From JBGPBY01 sp041481485 (lineage in GTDB: Bacteria > Acidobacteriota > Terriglobia > 20CM-2-55-15): DNA of 27,549 nucleotides. This document shows, one piece after another, positions 1-9,028 of the stretch. The position numbers were made by a program, and so were the translations under genes. The stretch's first letter is position 1. Every line of letters starts with the position of its first letter. The stretch is taken from positions 1 to 27,549 of the forward strand of contig JBGPBY010000019.1 of assembly GCA_041481485.1 (NCBI GenBank), given 5' to 3'. The notes below the pieces were generated by a model. That model was not told the origin of the DNA. It made no database searches and worked only from the letters and a program-made list of their open reading frames with translations.

Positions 1-885
1 GCCCTGGTTCTGATTCGGGTTTGGAGCGGGGAGGTTCGTGAGTCTTCCCCGAACCTTGTAAGTGTGCAGGGGAAGTACGCTGATATCGGCGCCACGAAAT
101 TCTGTTCCCGCCTGGAGGTCGATTGCTGCTGCCTGTTCCCCATCGGCGGTTCGCGGAAAATACATGGGAATGTATATTTCGTCGTCGGCAATGCCGACAC
201 CTGTCGGTTTAGTGGTCTCCGGCCGTGAAACACTTCGCGTAGCAGTCAGTCCAGCGTTCGATGTGTCGCCTACCGGCGCTGCTCGATTATTGACAACGTT
301 GCTGCTAACCTGCCATGGCTGAACTGTAGCACTGATGTAATAGCGGCCCGGCGCCAGCCAGAACAGCCGATAGCTGCCAAGTTCATCGGTAACAGCTTCC
401 TGAACAATTCGAAGAGTACGCCGGTTTTCCGAAAGGCTTGTTTTCATCGCGCGTACTCGAGCACCCGTGACCGGCAAACCATTCAGATCCGAAATGTGAC
501 CGGAAATAACGGAGGTGGGGCTCAATCCAAGCTGAACATTCGGTCCGGGCTGTCCCGCAGCCAGAGCGATCAGTTGACCGGGTCCGCCAGACCAGCGTTG
601 ACCATATTCGGTGAGGGCGTAACCTTCACGGCGCGCGTAAAGGTGGTACTGGCCCGGCGGCACGCTGGGAAAGTAGAACTTTCCATCTTCCTCCGTCGTG
701 GTTTGAGCAGACCATGCGCCTCTCAGGTCCACGTATACCTTGGATAAAGGCTGGCCGTTCGACTGCAAAACAGCAACGCCCTGCAGTGATGAATTCTGGG
801 TTGCGGGAATTGTCGAAGTCGCTTGTGGCCGTGCTGAGACCGCGATGAAAACGATAAGGAGTGCAGAGCGCGCGAGGACTTTCAT
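1..885 (-). CDS. Secreted carboxypeptidase-regulatory-like domain protein (partial, 3' end beyond window)
   Basis: The minus-strand frame from the ATG at 885 is open for 295 codons down to base 1 with no stop, so the gene continues off the left edge. The product starts MKVLARSALLIVFIAVSARP, a signal peptide. It then shows repeated beta-sandwich signatures of the carboxypeptidase regulatory-like family (DGKFYFPSVPPGQYHLYARREG near residue 70 and ELGSYRLFWLAPGRYYIS near residue 180). The start is fixed by GGGGAGG at 891-897 and by overlap with the upstream stop codon (TAATG), which predicts translational coupling. It resembles its upstream neighbour closely in plan and is probably a paralogue. 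Such domains are seen in outer-membrane or extracellular proteins of Acidobacteriota; no catalytic motif is visible, so only a structural or carbohydrate/protein-binding role can be suggested. Confidence 0.85.
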   Translation of the reverse strand, partial: MKVLARSALLIVFIAVSARPQATSTIPATQNSSLQGVAVLQSNGQPLSKVYVDLRGAWSAQTTTEEDGKFYFPSVPPGQYHLYARREGYALTEYGQRWSGGPGQLIALAAGQPGPNVQLGLSPTSVISGHISDLNGLPVTGARVRAMKTSLSENRRTLRIVQEAVTDELGSYRLFWLAPGRYYISATVQPWQVSSNVVNNRAAPVGDTSNAGLTATRSVSRPETTKPTGVGIADDEIYIPMYFPRTADGEQAAAIDLQAGTEFRGADISVLPLHTYKVRGRLTNLPAPNPNQNQG

Positions 886-2864
886 TATGGCCTCCCCGCC
901 GGAATTACCAGAAGATCAGAGGTTCCCTGTCCGCCCTCGCTGATTTGAACTGTTGTCCCGCGGCCTTCCACTAAATTCATGAAGCCGGGATCTTCCCAGG
1001 CATCCCTTTCCACGTCTTCCCATGCGAAAGCGCGGTAATTTCCTGGAGGAATCCCCTGAATCTTGTACCGGCCCTGAGTGTCGCTTGTCGTTGCTCGATA
1101 CCAATCGATACGTTTTCTGTCCGCCGGTACCAGCGCGATAGTGGCATTCACCACCGGTTCGCGCCGTTCATTCACGACCGTGCCGCTGAGTTTGCCACCG
1201 GTGCCGATAACAACCTCGAGTTGTTCCTGTGGGGCAATACTGAGGTGCAAACCGTCGATCAATACATCGGCGTTTCCCAGGCGGACGGATTTGATATATG
1301 TGTTTTGAAGAGCTGCAGGCACCGACGGCGTTCCCCACTGAAAGGTATTGAGCAATGGAGGCAGGTACACGCGAAAATCTCCCTGCATCACATTCGCCAG
1401 TGTGAAGGTTCCATTCGGCTGAATCATCGCCTGCGGCGCATTGGGCAATCCGACAAGATCCGGGTCGTGCGTGAGCATGACTCGCATGCCGCGCGGGCCG
1501 GCGGTGTCTCCGGTAACCGGCGGATGCTCCATCGTGACCTTTCCGTTTATCGTCATTCCCGGCATGAGAGTGAAAGTCAGGCTATCGACATTGGAATTTC
1601 CAACATCGATGGAGACCCTGGCTGCAACCGGGGGTATGGGAGGCGGGCCGTTAGCCGCATCCGGCGCGCCCGGTGTTGAACGCGCTCCTGCAGCCGGTGG
1701 CGCTCCGCGCTGGGGTGCAGGGGGCGGAGTTCCCCGCTGGCCTGGAGCACCGGGGCCTCCGGCGTTGCCTCCGGGTGCCGCCGCTCCAGCCTGATTGGCA
1801 TACAGCGTGTAAGAACCCGGGACTACGCCTTTGATGTCGAATTTGCCTTCACCATCCACGACAGCATTCGGCATGATGACGGTTGCCGTCCAACCTCGGG
1901 GCATCAATCGCAGCTGCGCTCCGGCCGCTGGCATCCCGGTGGCGCCATTCATTGCGGTTCCCCGGATGTGCCATGAACGGACTCTCGCATTACGAAGCGA
2001 GATGTCCATTCCTGTTGCACTGGCTCCGGGAGGAAGATCGATTGGTGTTGAGCGCTGTTGTTCAGTTACGTCTCCGTAGTAGATCGGAACATACGATTCT
2101 TCGACGACTTCGCCGGACGGAGCGATCCTGCGCGTAATGATCGGTGACAACTGATCCTCGCGATGGCCTCCTTCGCCTGGAGGCGGGATTGAAAACGCGA
2201 GGTTCTGCCTCAGAATGTCGTCAGGTATCACGGCAACGAAGTATCTACCCGGTGGCAGCCAGTAAAAGCGGTATTCGCCAAGATCGTTTGTCTGCACAAC
2301 CTGAAGGATGTACAGCCGCCGCTCTCCATTTTCGTAGTAAACCTCCATCGCCTGAACACGAGCATGGCCTATCGGTTCACCGTCCCGGTCGGAAATGCGT
2401 CCGGAAATCGCGCTGGTCGGTGCCATCGACAGCGTCACGCCAGACATTTTTTCGCCATCACTCAGGGGAATCGTGACACCGCGGCCCTTATATCCACGCT
2501 GAAGATACTCGGCCGGCGTAAATTTCCCTCCAGCGCTGGTAGCGACAATGCACCATCCCCCTGCATGCAGGTTCGGAAAAGTGAATTTCCCGTCCGGTCC
2601 GGAAGTGACATTGAAAACTTCAGGCGGGTTCGCAAAATTGTTGCAATCGATTCGCCGTAATTCCACGGAGGCTCCGGGAATTGCCGCGTTCGTCCCTGTT
2701 GCCACGACAGTCCCGGTAATCGAACCGGTTCCAGGTGGTTGCTGTTGTTGGGGCGCACCGGGGACTTGAGGATTCTGTGGCCGCGGAATGTTTTGCTGAC
2801 CCAGAACAACAATTCCCAACGCTGCCGACACAAGCGCAAGGACAGAAACAGACGATTTCAGCAT
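885..2864 (-). CDS. Secreted carboxypeptidase-regulatory-like repeat protein
   Basis: A 659-residue product from the ATG at 2864. I prefer this to upstream in-frame ATGs (first at 2927) because the reading frame here begins with a normal signal peptide (MLKSSVSVLALVSAALGIVV) and GGAAAG lies about 10 bases upstream. Several regulatory-like beta-sandwich units are visible: GSITGTVVATGTNAAIPGA near the N terminus, AISGRISDRDGEPIGHARV, an internal repeat ending PGSYTLYANQ, and a C-terminal unit GGKLSGTVVNERREPVVNAT followed by GRYKIQGIPPGNYRAFAW. A Pro/Gly/Ala-rich low-complexity linker of about 55 residues (bases about 1640-1795) separates the halves. No active-site motif is seen. The stop overlaps the start of the following paralogue by one base, so the two are likely cotranscribed and translationally coupled. 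Confidence 0.88.
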   Translation of the reverse strand: MLKSSVSVLALVSAALGIVVLGQQNIPRPQNPQVPGAPQQQQPPGTGSITGTVVATGTNAAIPGASVELRRIDCNNFANPPEVFNVTSGPDGKFTFPNLHAGGWCIVATSAGGKFTPAEYLQRGYKGRGVTIPLSDGEKMSGVTLSMAPTSAISGRISDRDGEPIGHARVQAMEVYYENGERRLYILQVVQTNDLGEYRFYWLPPGRYFVAVIPDDILRQNLAFSIPPPGEGGHREDQLSPIITRRIAPSGEVVEESYVPIYYGDVTEQQRSTPIDLPPGASATGMDISLRNARVRSWHIRGTAMNGATGMPAAGAQLRLMPRGWTATVIMPNAVVDGEGKFDIKGVVPGSYTLYANQAGAAAPGGNAGGPGAPGQRGTPPPAPQRGAPPAAGARSTPGAPDAANGPPPIPPVAARVSIDVGNSNVDSLTFTLMPGMTINGKVTMEHPPVTGDTAGPRGMRVMLTHDPDLVGLPNAPQAMIQPNGTFTLANVMQGDFRVYLPPLLNTFQWGTPSVPAALQNTYIKSVRLGNADVLIDGLHLSIAPQEQLEVVIGTGGKLSGTVVNERREPVVNATIALVPADRKRIDWYRATTSDTQGRYKIQGIPPGNYRAFAWEDVERDAWEDPGFMNLVEGRGTTVQISEGGQGTSDLLVIPAGRP

Positions 2865-2942
2865 GGGCAACGTCTTTCCATACCGCCTCTCCATTCGGGC
2901 ACGCACCATAGGAATGCGACGCATCATACTGAGTTTCTGTTT

Positions 2943-3680
2943 TTAAGTCGACGTGAGTTCCTTAACTAAGGCGGATGCCTTCCGCACCCACGGAAGTTCC
3001 AGACGTTTCAGATAACGCGGCATGGTGCGTTGTTTGTTCACGATCTTCTGAGCCCATTCGATGGCTTCCTTTTTCCGGTTCTGAGTTTTAAGAAAGCATG
3101 CGTAGTTGAAGAATGTTTCCGAAGTCGTCGATAACCGGGTAGCTTCCACAAACCATTCTTCTGCTTCCTCAGGATGACCGGTGTTCGCATAGGCGTGACC
3201 GAGCAGGCCGGCGGCGCGCCAGGAATCGTACTTCTGATCCGTTTGAATGACGTGTTCGAGATCCGGAGTCGCTTTTTCGAATTCTCTTAGTTCGATCGCG
3301 CACCGGCCCCGCCGGTAGATCGCATGAATCGAATCGTTTCGCGTCTGAATGGATTTGTCGTACGCGGAGCGCGATTCGGCGTACTGGCCTTCCTCAAACA
3401 GAAGATCGCCGAGATCCTCATAGTTTGCCGCGGATGGATTATCGAGGATCGCAGCCTCGACCTGACGGATTCGGGATTTGCGGCCCATTCCGGACAGTGC
3501 GTTTCGCGCCAGTCCCAGATCCGGCACCATTTCAATGACAATATAAGCTACCGCACCGATCATTCCCCCCATCAGGATGATGAAATACCAGTAGGTATCG
3601 GAGCGCCGTCGAATCGCGTGAATCAGGGCAATGGCCTGTAACAGGAAGCCCCAGGGAAATAAGTAGTTCAGTCCAAACAT
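2943..3680 (-). CDS. Membrane-anchored TPR protein with PLDc_N-like N terminus
   Basis: 245 residues. Residues about 1-55 hold two hydrophobic segments with a short basic turn (IHAIRRRSDTYWYF), the pattern of the phospholipase-D N-terminal (PLDc_N) membrane module. The rest is helical tetratricopeptide repeat, about four units between residues 83 and 225 (for example YEDLGDLLFEEGQYAESRSA, AGLLGHAYANTGHPEEAEEW and FFNYACFLKTQNRKKEAIEW). No phospholipase HKD motif follows, so this is a scaffold rather than a lipid enzyme. GGAG sits five bases before the ATG, supporting the start. It is separated by 78 bases from the regulatory-like genes downstream and is divergent from the gene at 3813. The binding partner is unknown. 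Confidence 0.8.
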   Translation of the reverse strand: MFGLNYLFPWGFLLQAIALIHAIRRRSDTYWYFIILMGGMIGAVAYIVIEMVPDLGLARNALSGMGRKSRIRQVEAAILDNPSAANYEDLGDLLFEEGQYAESRSAYDKSIQTRNDSIHAIYRRGRCAIELREFEKATPDLEHVIQTDQKYDSWRAAGLLGHAYANTGHPEEAEEWFVEATRLSTTSETFFNYACFLKTQNRKKEAIEWAQKIVNKQRTMPRYLKRLELPWVRKASALVKELTST

Positions 3681-3812
3681 TTCTACTCCGAAATCCGGGA
3701 GAGTATAACGCTACAGTCCATCGGTAAGATGTCGGTAACATTGATTACCCTTAAGCCCAGGTGTAGGATTTCACCATTCGATCCCTTTGCATCCATAAAG
3801 GAGGACTGGAAT

Positions 3813-4406
3813 ATGCACGACACTCGATTCTGGAAACGGCCTCTGAGAGTCATGACCACCATTGTTTTTGCTGGCGTCCTCCTGGCGTTTTGTCTGACGG
3901 CAAATGCCCAATCACAGAACTGGTGGTCTCTCCCGCAACAGACCGGGTCCATTGAGCACGGAAAGCTGGAGGAGCTCAAGGCAAAGAAAAAAGTTTACGT
4001 CAATGTCACGTATGACAATAACCTCCCCGGACAGGTCACAAGTTCCGCTGAGAAATCCGAAGTTCAAAAGGCTGTGCTAAAGGCGGTTTCGTCCCACAAA
4101 GGTTTGACCGTTGTTGCCAGTCCGGCTGCTGCTGAGTTTGCAGTGCTGGTCCGAATTACTGCTTCGCCGGCGAGCGCTGAAATTGAACGTCCAGGAAATT
4201 TTTCTGTAGCGCTGGATCCCGAGGCTGAGATCGGCGTTGAGGTGACCGTTCTGGTCCCGGGTACAAAACTCGCGGACGGATCGTCCAAGCCGCGATCGGT
4301 CTGGCAGAATGGCAGTGCTAATGTTCAGACGGAGGCTGCGCCCGGAGCTACTTTTGTCGTTGGCGGGTTTCTCTGGGAATTGAAAAAGCTGAAAGACGTG
4401 AAATAG
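3813..4406 (+). CDS. Secreted protein of unknown function
   Basis: 197 residues from the ATG at 3813, which is preceded by AAAGGAGG at 3797-3804; an upstream in-frame ATG at 3729 has no such site and would bury the signal peptide. The N terminus MHDTRFWKRPLRVMTTIVFA with the following LLAFCLTANAQS is a classical signal peptide ending in an Ala-x-Ala-like site. The mature part is about 165 residues, rich in Val/Ala/Lys, with alternating hydrophobic beta-strand patterns (KKVYVNVTYD, GLTVVASPAAAEFAVLVRI, EIGVEVTVLVPG). I do not recognise the family. It is the first gene of a plus-strand group with two VWFA-related proteins and is probably exported to the periplasm. Confidence 0.75.
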   Translation: MHDTRFWKRPLRVMTTIVFAGVLLAFCLTANAQSQNWWSLPQQTGSIEHGKLEELKAKKKVYVNVTYDNNLPGQVTSSAEKSEVQKAVLKAVSSHKGLTVVASPAAAEFAVLVRITASPASAEIERPGNFSVALDPEAEIGVEVTVLVPGTKLADGSSKPRSVWQNGSANVQTEAAPGATFVVGGFLWELKKLKDVK

Positions 4407-4424
4407 GTCAACTGTAATTGCCCG

Positions 4425-4449
4425 GGCCGCCTTCGAATCGGAGGCGGCC
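4425..4449 (+). promoter_or_regulatory. GC hairpin covering the Shine-Dalgarno of the first VWFA gene
   Basis: GGCCGCCT at 4425-4432 pairs perfectly with AGGCGGCC at 4442-4449 across a 9-base loop. There is no T-run afterwards, so it is a poor intrinsic terminator. The 3' arm and loop contain GGAGG (4440-4444), placed 10 bases before the ATG at 4455. Folding would partly hide the ribosome site. Whether it controls translation or simply separates the two genes is inference. Confidence 0.4.
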
Positions 4450-4454
4450 GTGGA

Positions 4455-5330
4455 ATGGACTGTATGCGTTCCCTATGGTTCTTCTTGATTTTCGCTCTCG
4501 CTACCGCCTGGGCCATGGCGCAGGGCCCCGACGATCAATTCCGGCTTGAGGTCAATGCATCGCTCGTTTCGGTCGACGTCGGAGTGTATGACCGTAATGA
4601 AAAGCCGGTCACCGATCTTGGAAAGGACGATTTTCGCATTTACGAGGACGGCGTCCTACAGAGAATCAAGAACTTCACTCCCGTTTCCGGCGGATACCGC
4701 ATTCTCCTCCTGATCGATCACAGCGGCAGTATGAGAACCGCATGGTCGTTCCTTCTTGATGGGCTCAATCTCTTCATGAAAAATCTTCGCCCGCAAGACC
4801 AGGTTGCCATTGCAACGTTCGATCAGAGTGTCCAGGTGGCTATGGACTGGCGAAGTGCCAAGGCAGGAAATACTGAACAGATCGGTATTGCTCCAAACGG
4901 AATGGGTACCGAAATCTGGTCTTCGCTGAATTGGGCTGTCCGCGAGGTCAGCCATTCCGATGGCCGGAAAGGCGTGATCGTCTTTACCGATGGCCAGGAT
5001 CGCGGCGACGGATATGACAAAGCGCTGGAGCGGGCCATTGAGAGCGAGATCCCGTTTTACTTTGTCGGATTGACCACTGAAAACAGCACCGGCGGGTCTC
5101 GTATGAAGAAATTTGCCAGCGAAACCGGGGGCAAATCCTATTTTCCCAGGAACCCGTCAGAACTGGGTCCGCTATACGCTTCGATTGCGCGCGATCTGGG
5201 AACCTCTTACACGATTTCCTACGCTCCCTCAAAGCCTCCAGGGGACAACAAACTTCGCCGTATCGAAATTCGTCCGATTGACACTCGGCTACATCTGATC
5301 CAGTCTCGAACCGGCTACTATGCGAAGTAA
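4455..5330 (+). CDS. VWFA-related secreted protein (acidobacterial type)
   Basis: 291 residues with an N-terminal signal peptide (MDCMRSLWFFLIFALATAWA, then MAQG). Next comes a short beta-domain typical of the acidobacterial VWFA-related family (VSVDVGVYDRNEKPVTDLGK, then DDFRIYEDG), followed by a von Willebrand A domain. The metal-site (MIDAS) motif DxSxS is intact as D88-H-S-G-S92, with the downstream Thr in MGTEIW and Asp in FTDGQD. The C terminus ends with the family-typical SYTISYAPSKPPGDNKLRRI and a final SRTGYYAK. The product is probably exported and binds a protein ligand in a metal-dependent way; the ligand is unknown. The next gene encodes a paralogue, so this is a tandem duplication. 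Confidence 0.88.
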   Translation: MDCMRSLWFFLIFALATAWAMAQGPDDQFRLEVNASLVSVDVGVYDRNEKPVTDLGKDDFRIYEDGVLQRIKNFTPVSGGYRILLLIDHSGSMRTAWSFLLDGLNLFMKNLRPQDQVAIATFDQSVQVAMDWRSAKAGNTEQIGIAPNGMGTEIWSSLNWAVREVSHSDGRKGVIVFTDGQDRGDGYDKALERAIESEIPFYFVGLTTENSTGGSRMKKFASETGGKSYFPRNPSELGPLYASIARDLGTSYTISYAPSKPPGDNKLRRIEIRPIDTRLHLIQSRTGYYAK

Positions 5331-5358
5331 GCGTGCGGTGCTACACTGCGGGTCATCA

Positions 5359-6417
5359 ATGCGAATTCTGCGAGTCCTTTTAGCTATTGCCTGCAGCGCT
5401 GCATGGTTGTCGGCCGAGGTGAGGCCAGTCTACCAGGTGGTGGTAGCGAGCGACCCGGTCTCGATCAACGTTACCGTTTCGGATTCTGCAGGTCACTCGG
5501 TGGTGGGCCTGAGCAAGAACGACTTTACGGTTCTTGAAGACGATGAACCGCAAACCATTCGCGATATCAAGGCGGTGGGAACACCCTTCAATATGCTTGT
5601 TCTTGTCGACCGCAGTGTTCGCGAGAAGAAAAGCCCCTGGCCCAATGTGGTTCTCGGATCGGTCGATCGATTTTTAAAAACGCTTCGCGGACCGGACCGT
5701 CTTGCGGTGGGATTATTCGACACGCGGGTTTCAATAGTTCTGGATTGGCGGCCATCAAAAACGGGAGTCCATCAGAGTGTGCTGATTGCCCCGTCCGACA
5801 GAGGCACGGAATTCTTCGATGCGATCGACTGGGCCCTTCAGGAAATGCGAGGAGTTGGTGGCCGCAAAGGCGTCATCATGTACACCGACGGGCGCGACAT
5901 CACGATGTACCCTCACATGGTGAAAATCCAGGGGCAACTTCAGCCTGAACCCAACTACACCGTTCCAGCTTCCGCAGAAATGCGATTTCAGGAAACCCTC
6001 GAGCGGGTTAGGACGAGTCAGGTCCCGTTCTATTTCGTCGCCATTGATACCGACCGGCAGCTTAGCGGAAACACGGCCTCCAGCCAGTTTCCCGGCTGGG
6101 TCAGCTTTCTGGGGGCCGCCCGTCTCAAGATTGAACAATTGGCAGAAGCCTCCGGTGGAACTGTGATATTTCCGAAGAGCGTAGGAGATGTCGCACCCCT
6201 GTACAAGAAAATCCAGGCGGAATTGGGAAGCTCCTATGTGGTTTCGTACAACCCGGCGAAACCCGGCGGAGACGACCGGTATCGCCGCATCGAAGTACGA
6301 GTGCAGTCGCCTTCGGGACCGTGCATATTGGTCAACGGAAATTGCACGGTCGATGTCAGCGCCAAAACCGAAGCACTTCAGGTGACTCAATCCCAACTGG
6401 GTTACTACGCAAGGTAA
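5359..6417 (+). CDS. VWFA-related secreted protein with a degenerate metal site
   Basis: 352 residues from the ATG at 5359, chosen because MRILRVLLAIACSAAWLSA is then a compact signal peptide; an in-frame ATG at 5320 would overlap the preceding gene by 11 bases and is the alternative. Domain order matches the upstream paralogue: beta-domain (VSINVTVSDSAGHSVVGLSK, DDEPQTIRDIK), VWA domain, C-terminal SYVVSYNPAKPGGDDRYRRI and final SQLGYYAR. The MIDAS motif reads D84-R-S-V-R88 instead of DxSxS, so the second serine is lost, while RGTEFF and YTDGRD are kept. Metal binding may therefore be weakened or absent. It carries extra inserts compared with its neighbour (around PEPNYTVPAS and SSQFPGWVSFLGAARLK). 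Confidence 0.86.
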   Translation: MRILRVLLAIACSAAWLSAEVRPVYQVVVASDPVSINVTVSDSAGHSVVGLSKNDFTVLEDDEPQTIRDIKAVGTPFNMLVLVDRSVREKKSPWPNVVLGSVDRFLKTLRGPDRLAVGLFDTRVSIVLDWRPSKTGVHQSVLIAPSDRGTEFFDAIDWALQEMRGVGGRKGVIMYTDGRDITMYPHMVKIQGQLQPEPNYTVPASAEMRFQETLERVRTSQVPFYFVAIDTDRQLSGNTASSQFPGWVSFLGAARLKIEQLAEASGGTVIFPKSVGDVAPLYKKIQAELGSSYVVSYNPAKPGGDDRYRRIEVRVQSPSGPCILVNGNCTVDVSAKTEALQVTQSQLGYYAR

Positions 6418-6450
6418 CCGGCCGCGGCGGCAACCGGTGAGAAATGCGGG

Positions 6451-9018
6451 TTAACTTGCCGCAGCCGTCGCATGCCGAAACGAAATCTCACCTTTCTTGT
6501 CTGCGTCTGCGATCACGTGTTCACCGGGCTGAATTTCTCCATCCAGTAATTTCATTGCCAATGGATCTGCCAGCAATTTCTGGATCGCACGTTTGAGTGG
6601 TCTCGCGCCAAACGCCGGGTCATAGCCTTCCTGAAATACCGCGTCCCGCGCAGCGGACGTAAGTTCGAGCGTGATTCTCCGATCGGCAAGGTACTTCCGC
6701 AGCAATCCAAGCTGAATCTCGACGATCTTTGCCAGATCCTTTTTTTCGAGACTGTTGAACGTGATGATGTCATCGATCCGATTCAGGAATTCCGGTTTGA
6801 AATGGGAGCGAAGCATTTCGCGAATCGTTTCAGCATTCGCTCCGGAACCGACGTTGGATGTCATGATGATGACCGTGTTTTTGAAATCCACCGTACGGCC
6901 CTTTCCATCGGTCAATCGGCCATCGTCGAAAATCTGGAGCATCAAATTCCACACGTCCGGATGGGCCTTTTCGACTTCATCGAGAAGAATGACGGCGTAG
7001 GGCCGGCGCCGGACACTTTCGGTTAAATAGCCTCCTTCGTCGTAGCCAACATAGCCCGGAGGCGCCCCTATCAACCGGGACACCGAGTGCTTCTCCATGT
7101 ACTCGGACATATCGATGCGAACCATGGCGCGTTCATCATCGAACAGGAATTCCGCGAGGGCGCGGGCGGTTTCCGTTTTTCCCACGCCTGTCGGTCCGAG
7201 AAACATAAACACACCAATAGGACGATTCCGGTCCTGCAAGCCGGCTCGCGACCGCCGGATGGCGTTGGCTACCGCTTTCAATGCCTTGTCCTGGCCGATC
7301 ACTCGCTGCGCCAGAAGCTCTTCCATGTTGATCAGCTTCTGAACTTCGCTTTCGAGCATTTTGGTGACCGGCACTCCCGTCCACTTCGCCACGATTCGCG
7401 CCACGTCTTCCTCATCGACCTGCTCCTTCAGCATGCGATCGGATTGATCCATGCCTTCGATTTTGGAATTGGCATCCTTCAGCTTGCGGTCGAGTTCCTG
7501 TTCCTTTCCATAGCGCAGTTCCGCAACCCTGGCGTAATTACCTTCCCTCTCGGCTTTCTGTTCCTCGACGTGCAGTTCATCGATTTGTTCCTTGAGAGCG
7601 CGAACCGACTGGATCAGTTCCTTCTCACGCTGCCAGCGCAGCTTCATTTGTGCCGACGTCTCGCGCAGATCACTGAGTTCCTTTTCGATTAAATGGAGCC
7701 GGTCGTGCGATCCCGGATCGTCTTCTTTGGACAGCGCCTGACGTTCCACTTCCAGCTGCACGGTCTGACGTTCGATCAAATCGATGTCGGCCGGCAATGT
7801 GTCCATTTCCATGCGCAGACTGGCGGCGGCTTCGTCGATCAGATCGATGGCCTTGTCCGGCAGGAAGCGATCCGTGATGTAGCGGTGCGAAAGCATTGCC
7901 GCAGCCACGATCGCCGCATCCTTGATTTTCACACCATGGTGAATCTCATAACGTTCCTTCAATCCACGCAAAATGGAGATCGTGTCTTCGACCGTCGGCT
8001 CGCCCACGTATGTCTTTTGAAAACGGCGTTCGAGAGCTTTGTCTTTCTCGATGTATTTCTGATATTCGTTGAGAGTGGTCGCGCCGATGCAACGCAGATC
8101 GCCGCGTGCCAGCGCCGGTTTCAGCATATTGGCGGCGTCCATGGATCCTTCGGCACCGCCGGCGCCGACCAGGGTGTGAAGTTCGTCGATGAATAAAATG
8201 ATATCGCCGCCCGACTCTTCGATTTCCTTGAGGACCGCCTTGAGCCGGTCTTCGAATTCTCCGCGATACTTCGTGCCGGCAATCAGCGCCCCCAAGTCGA
8301 GAGCGACGATGCGCTTGTGCTTCAGGGATTCGGGTACGTCGCCGGCAATGATGCGCTGCGCCAGACCTTCCACAATCGCAGTCTTTCCCACGCCGGGCTC
8401 TCCGATGAGCACGGGATTATTCTTGGTGCGCCGGGACAACACCTGGATCACGCGCCGTACTTCTTCATCGCGTCCGATCACCGGATCGAGCTTGCCTTTT
8501 CTCGCCAGATCGGTCAGGTCGCGCGAATAGCGCTGCAGTGCCTGATACTTCTCTTCAGGATTGGGATCGGTAATTTTCTGGCTTCCGCGAATCGAAACCA
8601 GAACTTTCAGAATATTATCCTTGGTGACGCCCTGCGACTGCAGGAGCCGCGACACTTCCTCGCCTTTAGCGCTGGCGAGAGCAATCAGCAGATGTTCCGC
8701 GCTGACATATTCGTCCTTGAAGTTATCCGCTTCCTTTTGCGCATCTTCGAGAATGCGGTTCAGTGCCGGACTCAGATACAGCTCGCCCTGGCCCTGAACT
8801 TTGGGAAGTTTGGAGACGGCGGCGCTGAGATCGCGCGCCACCGCCTGAATATCGGCGCCCAACTTTTGCAGCACCGGCAACACCACGCCATCCTTTTGTT
8901 GAATGAGCGCATAAAGCAGATGCTCGGGTGCCACCTGAGGGTTGCCAAGTTCCCTGGCATGGGCTTGTGCGGCCTGGAGTGCTTCCTGACTTTTTATCGT
9001 GAACTTGTCTGCTCGCAT
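6451..9018 (-). CDS. clpB: ATP-dependent disaggregase ClpB
   Basis: 855 residues, the usual ClpB length. Domains in order: Clp N-terminal double repeat (residues 1-145, starting MRADKFTIKSQEALQAAQAH); first AAA+ module with Walker A GEPGVGKT (about residue 205) and Walker B ILFIDELH; a coiled-coil middle domain (about 410-525, with VERQALSKEDD and EREGNYARVAELRYGK) that separates ClpB from ClpA and ClpC; second AAA+ module with GPTGVGKT (about 605), MSEYMEKHSVSRLIGAPPGY and LLDEVEKAH; and the C-terminal D2-small domain (DPAFGARPLKRAIQ). ClpB works with DnaK to pull apart protein aggregates in the cytoplasm. It begins 10 bases after the hsp20 stop codon, so both are read from the hsp20 promoter. 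Confidence 0.97.
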   Translation of the reverse strand: MRADKFTIKSQEALQAAQAHARELGNPQVAPEHLLYALIQQKDGVVLPVLQKLGADIQAVARDLSAAVSKLPKVQGQGELYLSPALNRILEDAQKEADNFKDEYVSAEHLLIALASAKGEEVSRLLQSQGVTKDNILKVLVSIRGSQKITDPNPEEKYQALQRYSRDLTDLARKGKLDPVIGRDEEVRRVIQVLSRRTKNNPVLIGEPGVGKTAIVEGLAQRIIAGDVPESLKHKRIVALDLGALIAGTKYRGEFEDRLKAVLKEIEESGGDIILFIDELHTLVGAGGAEGSMDAANMLKPALARGDLRCIGATTLNEYQKYIEKDKALERRFQKTYVGEPTVEDTISILRGLKERYEIHHGVKIKDAAIVAAAMLSHRYITDRFLPDKAIDLIDEAAASLRMEMDTLPADIDLIERQTVQLEVERQALSKEDDPGSHDRLHLIEKELSDLRETSAQMKLRWQREKELIQSVRALKEQIDELHVEEQKAEREGNYARVAELRYGKEQELDRKLKDANSKIEGMDQSDRMLKEQVDEEDVARIVAKWTGVPVTKMLESEVQKLINMEELLAQRVIGQDKALKAVANAIRRSRAGLQDRNRPIGVFMFLGPTGVGKTETARALAEFLFDDERAMVRIDMSEYMEKHSVSRLIGAPPGYVGYDEGGYLTESVRRRPYAVILLDEVEKAHPDVWNLMLQIFDDGRLTDGKGRTVDFKNTVIIMTSNVGSGANAETIREMLRSHFKPEFLNRIDDIITFNSLEKKDLAKIVEIQLGLLRKYLADRRITLELTSAARDAVFQEGYDPAFGARPLKRAIQKLLADPLAMKLLDGEIQPGEHVIADADKKGEISFRHATAAAS

Positions 9019-9028
9019 AGATCACCAG

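Noticed and set aside
5755..6396. 213-codon minus-strand frame opposite the second VWFA gene
   Set aside because: Shadow of a gene with solid domain evidence.
6418..6450. GC-rich repeat between the second VWFA gene and clpB as a terminator
   Set aside because: CCGG words recur but no stable stem plus T-run can be drawn.
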